From: Sphingobium trunci
GTDB lineage: Bacteria; Pseudomonadota; Alphaproteobacteria; Sphingomonadales; Sphingomonadaceae
Reading direction: 5' to 3'
Length of the DNA stretch: 64,000 bases
Assembly: GCF_022664535.1 (NCBI RefSeq)
Contig: NZ_JAKUJY010000008.1
Span: 1-64,000 of the forward strand
Within the stretch, counting starts at the first letter, position 1. Every line of letters starts with the position of its first letter. Both the position numbers and the translations under genes were made by a program. The notes below the pieces were generated by a model that saw only the letters and a program-made list of their open reading frames with translations, was not told the origin of the DNA and ran no database searches. Positions 9,490-19,608 of this stretch are shown piece after piece.

Positions 9490-10981
9490 GCTTTGGGGTT
9501 CGCCGGGTGACGGGCCTGCGGTCGTCGTCGAACCCGTGCGTGGCGCCATGCGGCTGGCGACGCTGGACGCCGATGCGCTGGCGCTGGGACTGACCCCTGG
9601 CATGACGCTGGCCGATGCACGCGCCCGCGAGCCCGATCTGCGCGTGTTCGATGCCGACTCCCATGCCGATCAGGATTGGCTGGAACGGCTATGCGACGGT
9701 TCCGCCCGCTATACGCCGCTGGCGGCACTCGATTCCCCCTTCGGCCTGATGCTCGACATCAGCGGCTGCGCGCATCTCTGGGGCGGCGAGGAAGCGCTGG
9801 CGCGCGAGGCCGCCGACCGGCTGGAGCGGCATGGCATGCGGGTGCGCCACGCGCTGGCCGGAACGGCGGAGGGCGCGCATGCGCTGTGCCGCTTCCCGGT
9901 CGGCGCGGCGGCGGATGAGGATGCGGCCCTGCGCCGCCTGCCCGTCGAGGCCTTGCGGCTGGAGGAGGAGGAGAGCGCGGTGGCGCTGCGCCGGGCGGGG
10001 CTGCGCACCGTGGGCGATCTGGCGGCGCGCCCGGCGGCGGTGCTGGCGGCGCGTTTCGGGGAGGAAGCGGTGGATGCCCTGCATGCGCTGCTGGGGCTGG
10101 GGCGGCGGCCGCTCGCGCCCCGGCGGCCGCGCCCGGCGATCCGGATCGAACGGCGCTTTGCCGAACCCATGGGCAGCACGGCCTTTGCGCTGAAGACATT
10201 GACGGACATGGCGGCGGAGGCTGGCGAAAGGCTGGGCGAACGCGGGCAAGGCGGCCGCCGGTTCGAGGTGGTGTTCTTCCGCAGCGACGGCCTGGCCTTC
10301 CCGCTGCGGGTCGAAACCAGCCTGCCGGTGCGCGATGCGCCCGCGATCATGCGGCTGGTGCAGGAACGGATCGAGGCATTGTCCGATCCGCTCGATCCGG
10401 GTTTCGGCTTCGACATGCTGCGCCTCACCGTTCCGCAGGCCGAGCCGATGGCGCCGACCCAATTGGCGCTGGAGGGCGGCGAGGCCCGTCGCGAGGAAAG
10501 CGTCGCGGCGCTGGTCGACCGGCTGTCGATCCGGGCGGGGCGGGCGCGCATCCAGCGGCTTCACCCAGGCGACAGTCATATCCCCGAACAGGCCCAACTC
10601 GCCCTCCCTGCGGTGGAGAGCCGTCCGCCGCTGAACTGGCCGCAGCGGCAGGAGCCAGGCGATCCGCCAATGCGGCCACTGCATCTGTTCGATCCGCCCC
10701 AGCCGATCGAAGTGGTGGCGCAGGTGCCCGACGGCCCCCCGCATCGCTTCCGCTGGCGCCGTGCCAGCCATGAAGTGACCCGCTATGAGGGGCCGGAGCG
10801 GATCGCGCCCGAATGGTGGACGGCCAAGGACGGCACATTGGAGAGCGAAAGCGCGGGACTGACGCGCGACTATTACCGGGTCGAGGATGCGCGCGGGCGG
10901 CGCTACTGGATTTTCCGCAATGGCCTTTACGGGACGGAGGCGGTGCATCCGGGCTGGTATATCCATGGCCTGTTCGCATGA
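9374..10981 (+). CDS. imuB: Y-family polymerase-like protein ImuB
   Basis: ImuB is the non-catalytic Y-family polymerase homologue that bridges the sliding clamp and DnaE2. ATG at 9374 is preceded by GGAGGT 7-8 nt upstream, giving 535 residues; an in-frame upstream ATG at 9305 lacks such a site. The N-terminus YLALWFPFLPIDRL replaces the usual metal-binding FxxDxDxFF motif. The palm segment LMLDISGCAHLWGG lacks the SxDE pair of active Y-polymerases, consistent with a structural role. The stop codon overlaps dnaE2 (ATGA at 10978-10981). It lies inside imuA at its 5' end by 116 nt. Identification by family pattern and context is strong. Confidence 0.92.
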   Translation: MNAMTLDSSTAGDMIAQRRYLALWFPFLPIDRLRIARPELWGSPGDGPAVVVEPVRGAMRLATLDADALALGLTPGMTLADARAREPDLRVFDADSHADQDWLERLCDGSARYTPLAALDSPFGLMLDISGCAHLWGGEEALAREAADRLERHGMRVRHALAGTAEGAHALCRFPVGAAADEDAALRRLPVEALRLEEEESAVALRRAGLRTVGDLAARPAAVLAARFGEEAVDALHALLGLGRRPLAPRRPRPAIRIERRFAEPMGSTAFALKTLTDMAAEAGERLGERGQGGRRFEVVFFRSDGLAFPLRVETSLPVRDAPAIMRLVQERIEALSDPLDPGFGFDMLRLTVPQAEPMAPTQLALEGGEARREESVAALVDRLSIRAGRARIQRLHPGDSHIPEQAQLALPAVESRPPLNWPQRQEPGDPPMRPLHLFDPPQPIEVVAQVPDGPPHRFRWRRASHEVTRYEGPERIAPEWWTAKDGTLESESAGLTRDYYRVEDARGRRYWIFRNGLYGTEAVHPGWYIHGLFA

Positions 10982-13900
10982 AAGGGCGCGGCAAAGGCCC
11001 CGATCCTGCCAAGCCCAAATCCACCGACCGGCGGGAATGGAACGCGCTGGAGGCGGCGCGTAGGCAAAGCAGGAGCCATGAGTCTCCCCCAGCCATGCCT
11101 TCGGCAGCCCCTTCTTTCGCGGAGGTGGGCGTCATGAGCAATTACAGCTTCCTGCACGGCGCTTCGCATCCATCCGATCTCATCGCAAGGGCGATCGAAC
11201 TGGGGCTGCATACGATCGGCCTTGCCGACCGCAATAGCGTGGCGGGCGTGGTGCGCGCTCATGTCGCGCTGCGGGATGCCCCCGCCAAGGCACGGGAAGC
11301 ATGGAGCGACAGAAAGAAGGAAAGAGGAGAACCGCCGGAGCTGACCGAAAAAGAACGAGCGGCCTGCGAAACCGATTTGCGGCTGATCGTTGGAGCCAGG
11401 CTGGTTTTTGTCGACGGGACGCCGGATATTCTTGCCTATCCCACCAGCCGTCCGGGTTGGGGACGGCTTACGCGTTTGCTGACCCGTGGGAACATGCAGG
11501 CGGTCAAGGGCGACTGCATCCTGCGCCTGGACGATCTGATCGCGCATCTGCAGGACATGCAACTGATCGTCTTTCCCTTTTCCACGGCACGACTGCAACA
11601 AGCGCACGCTTCCCCCCCGGATTATCCTTTTGCCGATCCTGAACCGGAAGGAGGCTTTCCCCATCTGCGACTGGTGTCCTCCTCCCTACCGCCGATGGAC
11701 TGGATCGAGACGCTGCATTTGCTGAAAGACAAGGCGCCCGGACGGGTCTGGCTGGGGCTTAGCCTGGGTTATCAGGGGCGAGATGCGCGGCATATCGCAA
11801 ATATGCAGAAGGTCGCGACGGAACTGGATGTGCCGCTGCTGGCCAGCAATGACATTCTCTATGCAGAGCCATCGGCAAGGCCCTTGCAGGATGTGTTGAG
11901 CTGCATCCGGGAAGGGGTGACGCTGAAGGATGCGGGGCGCAGGCTGGAAGCGAATGCGGAACGCCATTTGAAATCCCCGGCGGAAATGGCCCGGTTGTTT
12001 GCCGCATGTCCGCAGGCGATTGCGGAAACCGTCCGCTTTGCGGAAGGCGTCGATTTCCGTCTGACCGACCTTCAATATGAATATCCCCATGAGCCGGTTC
12101 CTCCGGGGTGGTTGCCGGACGACTGGTTGGAAAATCTGGTTCGCAGGCGAGCCAGGCGGCGCTATGGCCGCCGATTGCCACCCAAGGTCAGGGCATTGAT
12201 CGGACAGGAACTCAGGCTGATCCGTAACCGGAATTACACCTATTATTTCCTGACCGTTTACGATCTGGTGCGCTTCGCGCGCGCGCAGAAGCCGCCCATC
12301 CTCTGCCAGGGACGGGGGTCGGCAGCCAATTCGATCGTCTGCTTCCTGCTGGATGTGACGTCCATCGATCCATTGCGGCATGACCTGCTCTTTTCCCGTT
12401 TCGTGTCGGAAGAACGCAATGAGCCGCCCGACATCGACGTCGATTTCGAACATGAACGGCGCGAGGAAGTGATGCAGCATATCTACCGCCGTTATGGACG
12501 GGAACGGGCGGGCATCACCGCAACCGTCATCCACTATCGGTCGCGCAGTGCCCTGAGGGAAGTGGCGAAGGCGCTGGGACTGAGCGAAGATGTCGTGACG
12601 CGCCTTTCCAGCACGATATGGGGCAGCTATTCCGGCGATCTGGGCGATGCGCGTTTCAGGGATGCAGGCTTCGGGCTGGAGAATCCGGAAATCATGCGGT
12701 TGCGGGCCTTGGTCGAGCAATTGATCGAGGCGCCTTTCCCCCGGCATCTTTCGCAGCATGTCGGCGGTTTCGTACTCACCCACAACCGGCTCGATGAGAC
12801 GGTTCCGATCCATAATGCCGCCATGCCGGATCGCAGCTTCATCGAATGGGACAAGGATGACATCGATGCTCTCGGCCTGATGAAGGTCGATGTGTTGGCG
12901 CTCGGCATGTTGAGTTGCATTCGCCGCGCCTTCGACCTGATGCGGGAGCAGGGGCTGGGCGACCATCAGTTGACGGTCGATCTGGAGGCAGGGGATGAAC
13001 AGGTCTATGCCATGCTCGGCAAGGGTGACAGCATCGGCGTTTTTCAGGTGGAAAGCCGGGCGCAGATCAACATGTTGCCGCGCCTGAAACCGCGCAATCT
13101 CTATGATCTGACCGTGCAGGTCGCGATCGTCCGGCCGGGGCCGATCGAAGGCGACATGGTGCATCCCTATTTGCGACGGCGCTGTGGTGAGGAAAAGGTC
13201 GACTATCCCCGACCGTCGCCGGAACATGGGCCGCCCGATGAGCTGAAAAAATTGCTGGGCGATACCTATGGCGTTCCCCTGTTTCAGGAACAGGCGATGA
13301 AATTGGCGATCGTGGCTGCCGGTTTCTCTTCCTCGGAGGCGGACGCTCTACGCCGTGCCATGGCGACCTTCCGCAATGTCGGGACCATCCACCATTTCCG
13401 GGAAAAGATGGTCAGGGGCATGGTGGCGCGCGGCTATGAAGCCGAGTTCGCCCAGCGCTGCTTCAAGCAGATCGAGGGTTTCGGCAGCTATGGTTTTCCC
13501 GAAAGCCATGCGCTGTCCTTTGCGCGGCTGGTCTATGTGTCGGCCTGGATCAAATGCCATCAGCCTGCCGTGTTCGCCTGCGCCCTGCTCAATTCGCAGC
13601 CCATGGGATTTTACGCGCCCGCGCAGATCGTGCGGGACGCGCGGGAGCATGGCGTCACCGTCCATGATGTCGATGTGAACATGAGCGGATGGGACAATAG
13701 GCTGGAACCGCTTTTGCGCCTGCGGGATCGCGGGCGGGGCGAGGGCGAAGGGAGGGCGATCGCCCTGCGGCTGGGGTTCCGCCAGGTCGATGGCTTTCGC
13801 GAGGATTGGGCGAAGCAACTGGTCGCCGCGCGGGCGGACGGGCTGTTCGCGGGCATCGAGGATATGGCCCGTCGCGCGCGATTGCCGGCGCGGGCCCTGC

Positions 13901-14553
13901 GGCTGCTGGCGGATGCCGATGCCTGCCGGTCGCTGGGACAGGACCGGCGGGCAGCCTTGTGGGAGGCGCGGCGGACGCCTTCGCATGAACTGCCCTTGTT
14001 TGCCGCCGCCAAAGTTCGTGAACTGGGCGAGGAACCGGATGCGTTGCTGCCCGCCATGGCCTTGTCGCAGCAGGTGGCGACGGATTATGCGGTGACGCGG
14101 CTGTCGCTCAAGGGGCATCCGATGCAGTTCCTGCGACCGGTCTTCGCGGCGGAGGGGGTACTGAGTTGCGCGGAGGCGGCGGCGGCGAAGAACGGCGCGC
14201 TGGTCAAGACGGCGGGTGTCGTGCTGGTACGGCAGCGGCCGGGCAAGGGCAACGCGATCTTCATCACGATCGAGGATGAGACGGGGATCACCAATATCCT
14301 GCTTTGGGCACGATTGTTCGAAAGGCAGCGAAGGCCGGTCATGGCCTCGCGGCTGATGCTGGTGGAGGGGGAAGTCCAACGCAGCAGGGAAGGTGTCGTC
14401 CACCTGATGGCCAGCCGGATTCACGATCGCAGCGCTGAAATGGCGCGCCTGACCGAAGGGTTGGGGGAAGGGACCGGCCGGTCCCGGCATCGGCGCCCAG
14501 CCGGACATCCGCGCAATGTCCGGATCTTGCCGCAATCCCGGGATTTTCATTGA
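10978..14553 (+). CDS. dnaE2: error-prone DNA polymerase III alpha subunit DnaE2 (ImuC)
   Basis: DnaE2 is the C-family polymerase that carries out SOS-induced translesion synthesis. Starting at the ATGA overlap with imuB gives 1191 residues. A basic N-terminal stretch precedes the PHP domain, which begins near NYSFLHGASHP (about residue 54). The polymerase active-site motif PPDIDVDFE is at about residues 482-490, and the ESRAQINMLPR and GFPESHALSFARLVYVSAW segments are typical of DnaE2. A C-terminal OB-fold (GVVLVRQRPGKGNAIFITIEDETG) ends the protein. Alternative in-frame starts at 11095 and 11134 would remove the basic leader; the coupled start is preferred. It is the last gene of the LexA-controlled operon. 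Confidence 0.95.
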   Translation: MKGRGKGPDPAKPKSTDRREWNALEAARRQSRSHESPPAMPSAAPSFAEVGVMSNYSFLHGASHPSDLIARAIELGLHTIGLADRNSVAGVVRAHVALRDAPAKAREAWSDRKKERGEPPELTEKERAACETDLRLIVGARLVFVDGTPDILAYPTSRPGWGRLTRLLTRGNMQAVKGDCILRLDDLIAHLQDMQLIVFPFSTARLQQAHASPPDYPFADPEPEGGFPHLRLVSSSLPPMDWIETLHLLKDKAPGRVWLGLSLGYQGRDARHIANMQKVATELDVPLLASNDILYAEPSARPLQDVLSCIREGVTLKDAGRRLEANAERHLKSPAEMARLFAACPQAIAETVRFAEGVDFRLTDLQYEYPHEPVPPGWLPDDWLENLVRRRARRRYGRRLPPKVRALIGQELRLIRNRNYTYYFLTVYDLVRFARAQKPPILCQGRGSAANSIVCFLLDVTSIDPLRHDLLFSRFVSEERNEPPDIDVDFEHERREEVMQHIYRRYGRERAGITATVIHYRSRSALREVAKALGLSEDVVTRLSSTIWGSYSGDLGDARFRDAGFGLENPEIMRLRALVEQLIEAPFPRHLSQHVGGFVLTHNRLDETVPIHNAAMPDRSFIEWDKDDIDALGLMKVDVLALGMLSCIRRAFDLMREQGLGDHQLTVDLEAGDEQVYAMLGKGDSIGVFQVESRAQINMLPRLKPRNLYDLTVQVAIVRPGPIEGDMVHPYLRRRCGEEKVDYPRPSPEHGPPDELKKLLGDTYGVPLFQEQAMKLAIVAAGFSSSEADALRRAMATFRNVGTIHHFREKMVRGMVARGYEAEFAQRCFKQIEGFGSYGFPESHALSFARLVYVSAWIKCHQPAVFACALLNSQPMGFYAPAQIVRDAREHGVTVHDVDVNMSGWDNRLEPLLRLRDRGRGEGEGRAIALRLGFRQVDGFREDWAKQLVAARADGLFAGIEDMARRARLPARALRLLADADACRSLGQDRRAALWEARRTPSHELPLFAAAKVRELGEEPDALLPAMALSQQVATDYAVTRLSLKGHPMQFLRPVFAAEGVLSCAEAAAAKNGALVKTAGVVLVRQRPGKGNAIFITIEDETGITNILLWARLFERQRRPVMASRLMLVEGEVQRSREGVVHLMASRIHDRSAEMARLTEGLGEGTGRSRHRRPAGHPRNVRILPQSRDFH

Positions 14554-14682
14554 GAAAGCGCAATGCCGGTTTGCCGCCGGAAGCGGGACATTGCATCCTG
14601 CCCGCGCGATAGCTTGGGAAGGGAGAGCGCAGCAGAAGCTCGTAGTGGAAGGCAGAGCCTGTACGGCGCAGGTCGTTCCACT

Positions 14683-14735
14683 TCCCCCTCCACATGCTTC
14701 GCATGGTCCCCCTCCCCATCTCCCGATGGGGAGGA
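14683..14735. repeat. dispersed palindromic (REP-like) intergenic element
   Basis: Two adjoining hairpins lie in the 343-nt space between the convergent genes dnaE2 and recA. One is a small CATGC-ttc-GCATG stem (about 14693-14705). The other is a perfect 10-bp stem, CCTCCCCATC (14711-14720) with GATGGGGAGG (14725-14734). Pyrimidine-rich CCCCCTCC blocks precede each. I recognise this arrangement as like short palindromes scattered through sphingomonad intergenic DNA. No gene is evident in 14554-14682. Confidence 0.6.
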
Positions 14736-14783
14736 TTCCGGAAGATGCGTCTCCTCCCTCCATCTGACATCGACCAAAAAGGT

Positions 14784-14820
14784 AAAAGGCCCGCCGCGCC
14801 AGTCGCGCAGCGGGCCTTTT
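14784..14820. terminator. bidirectional rho-independent terminator between dnaE2 and recA
   Basis: A perfect 11-bp stem, AAAAGGCCCGC (14784-14794) with GCGGGCCTTTT (14810-14820), has a 15-nt loop. The A/T ends provide a U-tract on either strand, so it can end both dnaE2 (plus, stop at 14553) and recA (minus, stop at 14897). Confidence 0.85.
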
Positions 14821-14896
14821 CAGTGCATGAAGCAGCAGGCGGGCAGAGCGGCGCCGAAGCCCTCCGGTTGATCTGGCCGAAGGACTGGATCAGCGC

Positions 14897-15970
14897 TTAT
14901 TCGCCATCATCCTCCGCTTCGGGTCCGGCCATCATCCCTTCGGCGACTTCCTCGGTCTTGCCGCGGATCGCCTTCTCCAGCTTGTCCGCCAGTTCGGGAT
15001 GTTCTTTCAGATAGGTTTTGGCATTCTCCCGGCCCTGACCGATGCGGATCGAGTCATAGGAGAACCAGGCGCCCGATTTCTCGACCAGACCGGCCTTCAC
15101 GCCGATGTCGAGCAGTTCGCCGATCTTGGACACGCCCTCGCCATACATGATGTCGAATTCGACCTGCTTGAAGGGCGGGGCGACCTTGTTCTTGACCACC
15201 TTCACCCGGGTCGTGTTGCCGACAATATCCTCACGGTCCTTGATCTGGCCGGTGCGGCGAATGTCGAGACGGACCGAGGCGTAGAATTTGAGCGCATTGC
15301 CGCCGGTCGTGGTTTCGGGATTGCCGTACATGACGCCGATCTTCATGCGCACCTGGTTGATGAAGATCACCATGCATTTGGAGCGGGAGATCGAACCGGT
15401 CAGCTTGCGCAGCGCCTGGCTCATGAGGCGCGCCTGAAGGCCGACATGGCTGTCGCCCATTTCGCCCTCGATTTCGGCACGCGGCACCAGCGCCGCGACC
15501 GAGTCGACCACCAGCACGTCGATCGCGTTCGAACGCACCAGCGTGTCCACGATCTCCAGCGCCTGTTCGCCGGTATCGGGCTGGGAGACGATCAGTTCGT
15601 CGATATCGACGCCCAGCTTCTTGGCATAACCGGGATCGAGCGCATGTTCCGCATCGACAAAGGCCGCGATCCCGCCGCCCTTCTGCGCCTCGGCGATGGC
15701 GTGCAGCGCCAGCGTCGTCTTGCCCGAGCTTTCCGGGCCATAAATCTCGATGATGCGCCCCTTGGGCAGGCCACCGATGCCCAGCGCGATATCCAGCCCC
15801 AGCGATCCGGTCGAGATCGCCTCGATCTCGATCTTTTCGCGGCTGCCCAGCTTCATCGCCGAACCCTTGCCGAAGGCACGGTCGATCTGGGAAAGGGCCG
15901 CTTCCAATGCTTTCTGTCTGTCCATTGTCCCTGTCTTCTTGGAATCGATGAGTGAGAGCATTGCGGTCAT
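14897..15970 (-). CDS. recA: recombinase RecA
   Basis: RecA performs ATP-dependent strand exchange and triggers LexA self-cleavage. With ATG at 15970 the product is 357 residues. Visible features are Walker A GPESSGKT (about 78-85), the [24 protein letters not shown]-terminal helix region, loop L1 and L2 residues ([20 protein letters not shown]) and an acidic C-terminal tail ending EAEDDGE. An in-frame ATG further upstream at 16042 lies inside the promoter spacer, so it cannot be the start. ATG at 15970 follows AGGGG about 9 nt upstream; 15925 is another possible start. The gene has its own LexA-controlled promoter. Confidence 0.96.
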   Translation of the reverse strand: MTAMLSLIDSKKTGTMDRQKALEAALSQIDRAFGKGSAMKLGSREKIEIEAISTGSLGLDIALGIGGLPKGRIIEIYGPESSGKTTLALHAIAEAQKGGGIAAFVDAEHALDPGYAKKLGVDIDELIVSQPDTGEQALEIVDTLVRSNAIDVLVVDSVAALVPRAEIEGEMGDSHVGLQARLMSQALRKLTGSISRSKCMVIFINQVRMKIGVMYGNPETTTGGNALKFYASVRLDIRRTGQIKDREDIVGNTTRVKVVKNKVAPPFKQVEFDIMYGEGVSKIGELLDIGVKAGLVEKSGAWFSYDSIRIGQGRENAKTYLKEHPELADKLEKAIRGKTEEVAEGMMAGPEAEDDGE

Positions 15971-16021
15971 CGGCCTATCCCCTGTCAAGCGGAACGCGCC
16001 GATTCTCTGGCGCATGGCCAG

Positions 16022-16059
16022 CATGTATCTTGTTTGCTCCATAAGAACAAGAGGGGAAC
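16022..16059 (-). promoter_or_regulatory. LexA operator and promoter of recA
   Basis: On the plus strand, GAAC at 16045-16048 and GAAC at 16056-16059 are exactly seven bases apart, forming an alphaproteobacterial SOS box. On the minus (recA) strand the box supplies TTGTTC as a -35 element. TACATG follows 17 nt later as a plausible -10 (about 16022-16027), so LexA would block RNA polymerase directly. Confidence 0.87.
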
Positions 16060-16068
16060 AGAAATTTC

Positions 16069-16428
16069 CTACGCGACTCCCAGAACCTTGCCCAACGCCC
16101 GCTCCACCGCGCCGATGGTAAAGGGTTTGGCCAGGGTCGGACGATCCGCATGACTGCTGGGAAGATCGTCGGCCATGCCGCCCGTCGCGAAAACGAAGGG
16201 AATGCCGCTCTGGGCCAGAATGTCCGCCACGGGCCAGCTTTTCTCGCCATGCAGATTGCAGTCGACCAGCGCCGCGTCAAACCCGCCCTCACGCGCACGG
16301 GCGCAGGCTTCGTCGACGGATTCGGCAATGGCGTGCAGGCGATATCCCAGCGTGTCGAGATAATCCTCCAGCATCATGCCGATCATCGCTTCATCTTCCA
16401 CGATCAGGATGGTCTTGCCGTCCGCCAT
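16069..16428 (-). CDS. single-domain response regulator (FATGUY-like receiver)
   Basis: This 119-residue protein is a lone receiver domain without an output domain. It keeps the acidic pocket (E11, D12), the phospho-acceptor D56 in [10 protein letters not shown]82 and K101. The stretch around T82 reads PFVFATGG. This matches the PFxFATG(G/Y) signature that I recall for FATGUY single-domain receivers such as SdrG of Sphingomonas, which belongs to the general stress response. It lies downstream of cckA on the same strand with a 79-nt gap, so it could also take phosphate within the CckA network. Its specific partner is not determinable here. Confidence 0.85.
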   Translation of the reverse strand: MADGKTILIVEDEAMIGMMLEDYLDTLGYRLHAIAESVDEACARAREGGFDAALVDCNLHGEKSWPVADILAQSGIPFVFATGGMADDLPSSHADRPTLAKPFTIGAVERALGKVLGVA

Positions 16429-16507
16429 GCTTGGTCCCCAATTTCTGCCCGATCGCTACCCTGAGCGCGATACGCTGCCGAGCATAATCACCGATGGCTT
16501 AAGAAGT

Positions 16508-18955
16508 TCATTCCGCCGCAGGGCGCGTCGCCAACGCATCCCTCGCCGCTTCCGCCAACTGACTGACCGAAAAGGGTTTTGGCAGGAATGCGACATTGGC
16601 GATATCGATCGATTTGCGCAACTGTTCCTCCGCATAACCGGACATGAAGAGCACCGGCAGGTCGGGATGGACAGCCCGCGCCCGCGCCACCATGGACGGA
16701 CCGTCCATGTTCGGCATCACCACGTCGGAGATCAGCAGGTCGATCTTCTCGCCGCCGCCCAGCACTTCCAGCCCCTGTTCGCCGTCATTGGCGGTCAGGA
16801 CCTTATAGCCCTGCCGCGTGAGCGCCCGCTCCGCGACGGCGCGCACCATATCCTCATCCTCGACCAGCAGCACCGTACCGGTGCCCCAGGTTTCGGCACG
16901 GCGGACGGGCACCTTGGGCTGGGCGGCCTGTTCGGCATCGGCGCCCTGATAGACCGGCAGATAGATGACGAAGCTCGCCCCGCGTCCCAGTTCGGATTCG
17001 GCGAAGATGAAGCCGCCCGACTGTTTGACGATGCCGTAGACGGTCGAGAGGCCGAGGCCCGTCCCCTTGCCCAGTTCCTTGGTGGTGAAGAAGGGCTCGA
17101 AGATCTTGGACAGGATGTCGGGCGGGATGCCAAGGCCCGTGTCCGACACCCGCACCGCCGTATAGTCGGCGGGCGGCAATATGTCGCTGCGCATTTCCCG
17201 CACCTTGGCGGCGGGCACCCCATAGGTCTGGATGTTGAGCGTGCCGCCTTCGGGCATGGCGTCGCGGGCATTGACGGCAAGGTTGACGATCACCTGTTCG
17301 AGCTGGCCGGGGTCGGCGCGCACCGCGCCCAGATTGCGGCCATGGCTGACCTCCAGCTTCACGCTTTCGCCCAGCAGGCGTTTGAGCAGATTGGAGACGT
17401 CCGCGACGATATCGGGCAGTTGCAGCACCTGCGGCCGCAAGGTCTGCTGGCGCGAAAAGGCGAGCAATTGCCGCGTCAGCCCCGCCGCGCGATTGCTGTT
17501 CGACTTGATCTGCTGAATATCGTCATAATCGCTGTCGCCGGGCGTATGGCGCATCAGCATCAGGTCGCAATGGCCGATGATGGCGGTCAGGATATTGTTG
17601 AAATCGTGTGCGACGCCGCCCGCAAGCTGGCCGATGGCCTGCATCTTGGTCGCCTGCGCCACCTGCCGCTTGAGCTTGCTCTCCTCGCTATTGTCCTTGA
17701 GGCTGAGCAGCACCGCCGCCTCCCCCAGCCCGCGTACGCCCGCCAGGCTGAGCGCGATCGGCTCGTCCGGCTGGCTCCGCATGCGCACCGCTACATCGCC
17801 CGACATTTGCGGCCCCACGGCAAAGCGGCGCACGGCATCGGCCACCGCCGCCTGATCCTCCCGCACGACCAGATCGCCCGGATAGCTCGGCTTCTCCTCT
17901 GGCTTGAGGCCCGCGACGCGCGAAAAGGCCTTGTTGAGGAACAGGACCCGCCCGTCGCGATCCGCCATGGCCAGGCCGAAGGGCAAAAGCGACAGCAGGG
18001 TTTCGATATAGGAGAGCGCCGATGTCCCGCCCGCGCTGCCCGCCGGTTCATCGATCAGCAGCAGCAGCATCGGGCCGTCCTGCGCGCCCGACTGGGATCC
18101 GGTCGGCTGGGCCGCCCGCTTGAGCGGCACCTGCAGCAAGCGCAGCGGGATGCCCCCGGATTCCTCGCGCGCCAGGAACAGCCGGGCCTTGTCATCGACC
18201 CGCATATGCGCGGCGAAATCGCGGCCGGTGATGTTCGCGTCGATCCGCCCGGCGGCGCGCAGCAGGAAAGCCCCGTTGGCCGCGCGGATGCGCCCCTCGC
18301 CGCCGATCATCACCGCCATGATGCCCGCTTCGCCCAATTGCCGGCCGGCTTCCCCTGTCAGCAGGCGATGGACATCGTCCAGCGCGCTCGGCTGGCGGAC
18401 CGGCGAAAAGCGCCAGAGCAGATAATCCTCCGACCGGCCGGTGCGGGAAAGGAAGACATCCAGCCGCAGCGCGCCCTGGACGATCCCCTCGATCCTGGCC
18501 TCGCCATCCCGCCACGCCGCGCGCGCCGCCCCGGCCAGTCCATCCGACAGCGCGGTATCCGCGGTGATGTGCGGCGGGGTCGGAAAACCGGGAAACCACT
18601 CGCCGAACAGGTCGCTGGCGCAGACCAGCCGCCCGGCACGGTCCGTCACCGCAATCGCCATGTTGGACGCATCGGCCGCCGCCCGCGCGACCGTCCAGTC
18701 GGGCACGGCCTCGCCCACCGCCACCTGTTGCGGATAGAGCCTGCGATACCAGCCCATCAGCGCTGCCGCCGCCAGAACCGCCGCGCCGAAGCCTGCGCCC
18801 AGCGCCCAGTTCCCGGCGGCATAGACCACCAGAGCCGCCGACATCAGCGCCAGCCCGATCAGCAGGGGCAGGGCCAGAGGCGACGGCCGGTCGGCCGCCC
18901 AAGCATCTCCATCCCTGATCGCGCGCGCGGACACTGGCCGGCTATCCCCCTGCAT
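16508..18955 (-). CDS. cckA: hybrid sensor histidine kinase CckA
   Basis: CckA is the membrane hybrid kinase/phosphatase that feeds the ChpT-CtrA/CpdR cell-cycle relay of alphaproteobacteria. From ATG at 18955 the product is 815 residues; an upstream GTG at 18961 adds two. Two transmembrane segments (about 25-70) are followed by PAS-like regions (about 90-430). A HisKA domain has the hallmark [17 protein letters not shown] with phosphorylated His near 450. A HATPase domain ([35 protein letters not shown]) follows, and a C-terminal receiver with phospho-Asp in [13 protein letters not shown]. The AHDFNNIL signature and full domain order are typical of CckA. Confidence 0.93.
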   Translation of the reverse strand: MQGDSRPVSARAIRDGDAWAADRPSPLALPLLIGLALMSAALVVYAAGNWALGAGFGAAVLAAAALMGWYRRLYPQQVAVGEAVPDWTVARAAADASNMAIAVTDRAGRLVCASDLFGEWFPGFPTPPHITADTALSDGLAGAARAAWRDGEARIEGIVQGALRLDVFLSRTGRSEDYLLWRFSPVRQPSALDDVHRLLTGEAGRQLGEAGIMAVMIGGEGRIRAANGAFLLRAAGRIDANITGRDFAAHMRVDDKARLFLAREESGGIPLRLLQVPLKRAAQPTGSQSGAQDGPMLLLLIDEPAGSAGGTSALSYIETLLSLLPFGLAMADRDGRVLFLNKAFSRVAGLKPEEKPSYPGDLVVREDQAAVADAVRRFAVGPQMSGDVAVRMRSQPDEPIALSLAGVRGLGEAAVLLSLKDNSEESKLKRQVAQATKMQAIGQLAGGVAHDFNNILTAIIGHCDLMLMRHTPGDSDYDDIQQIKSNSNRAAGLTRQLLAFSRQQTLRPQVLQLPDIVADVSNLLKRLLGESVKLEVSHGRNLGAVRADPGQLEQVIVNLAVNARDAMPEGGTLNIQTYGVPAAKVREMRSDILPPADYTAVRVSDTGLGIPPDILSKIFEPFFTTKELGKGTGLGLSTVYGIVKQSGGFIFAESELGRGASFVIYLPVYQGADAEQAAQPKVPVRRAETWGTGTVLLVEDEDMVRAVAERALTRQGYKVLTANDGEQGLEVLGGGEKIDLLISDVVMPNMDGPSMVARARAVHPDLPVLFMSGYAEEQLRKSIDIANVAFLPKPFSVSQLAEAARDALATRPAAE

Positions 18956-18999
18956 TCGCACTGGACTTGTTCACAATGGACCTGGCTCGCTTCTCCCGA

Positions 19000-19608
19000 T
19001 CAGGCAGAGGCGATTTCCTCCAATGCGCCGCTTTCGGGTGCCTTGCCAATCCTCAATTTGCGCGCATGCCATTTCCGGCCCATGCGATGGCGCCAGATCC
19101 AGTCGGCAAGGACATAGCCGACCACCGCGAAGGCCAGCGAGATCAGCGCCAGTCCCAGCAGCATGGCGGGCGCCGCCTCGGAAAAAAGCCAGGCGCACCA
19201 GTCGCGGATCGACGCCTGTTTATCCACCAGCGCCATGAAACCGGAGGCATCGGCCGTCCGCCCCAGCAGCCAGTTGCCGACCCACACCGACGCCATCAGG
19301 AAGAGCGGCGTCGTCGCCGGATTGGACAGGAAGGTCATCGCCGCGGCGATCGGGATATTGGCGCGGAAGGGCAGCGCCAGCAGCGCCGCGCCCGCAATCT
19401 GCACGCCCGGGATCAGCAGGAAGATGCCGACCAGCAGCCCCAGCGCCACGCCCCGCGGCACCGACCGCCGGGTGAAGCGCCAGAGCGAGGGTTCCAGCAC
19501 GCGATGCGCGACCGGGGCCAGGAAGCGGTTCTGTTCCAGGGACTCGCGGGTCGGGGCATTGGCGTGCCACCAGCGGGCGATCCTGCCCATTCCCGCATCC
19601 GGCTTCAT
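19000..19608 (-). CDS. DUF2062 membrane protein
   Basis: This 202-residue membrane protein of unknown role carries the DUF2062 pattern. The N-terminal region has WHANAPTRESL. A first hydrophobic hairpin contains RGVALGLLVGIFLLIPG, then a conserved SNPATTPLF motif before a second hydrophobic stretch, and a last membrane segment precedes a basic C-terminus. The start codon overlaps the smpB stop (ATGA at 19607-19610), so the two are translationally coupled. DUF2062 genes commonly sit next to smpB or cckA in sphingomonads, in my recollection. Function is not known. Confidence 0.88.
   Translation of the reverse strand: MKPDAGMGRIARWWHANAPTRESLEQNRFLAPVAHRVLEPSLWRFTRRSVPRGVALGLLVGIFLLIPGVQIAGAALLALPFRANIPIAAAMTFLSNPATTPLFLMASVWVGNWLLGRTADASGFMALVDKQASIRDWCAWLFSEAAPAMLLGLALISLAFAVVGYVLADWIWRHRMGRKWHARKLRIGKAPESGALEEIASA

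Noticed and set aside
15971..16042. Longer recA start ([10 protein letters not shown]...)
   Set aside because: This ATG is 3 nt from the LexA box and lies within the -35/-10 spacer of the recA promoter, so it would not be in the mRNA.
16376..19117. 913-residue open frame on the plus strand across cckA
   Set aside because: It is exactly antisense to cckA, has an Arg/His/Gly-rich composition typical of antisense frames in GC-rich DNA, and shows no family motif.
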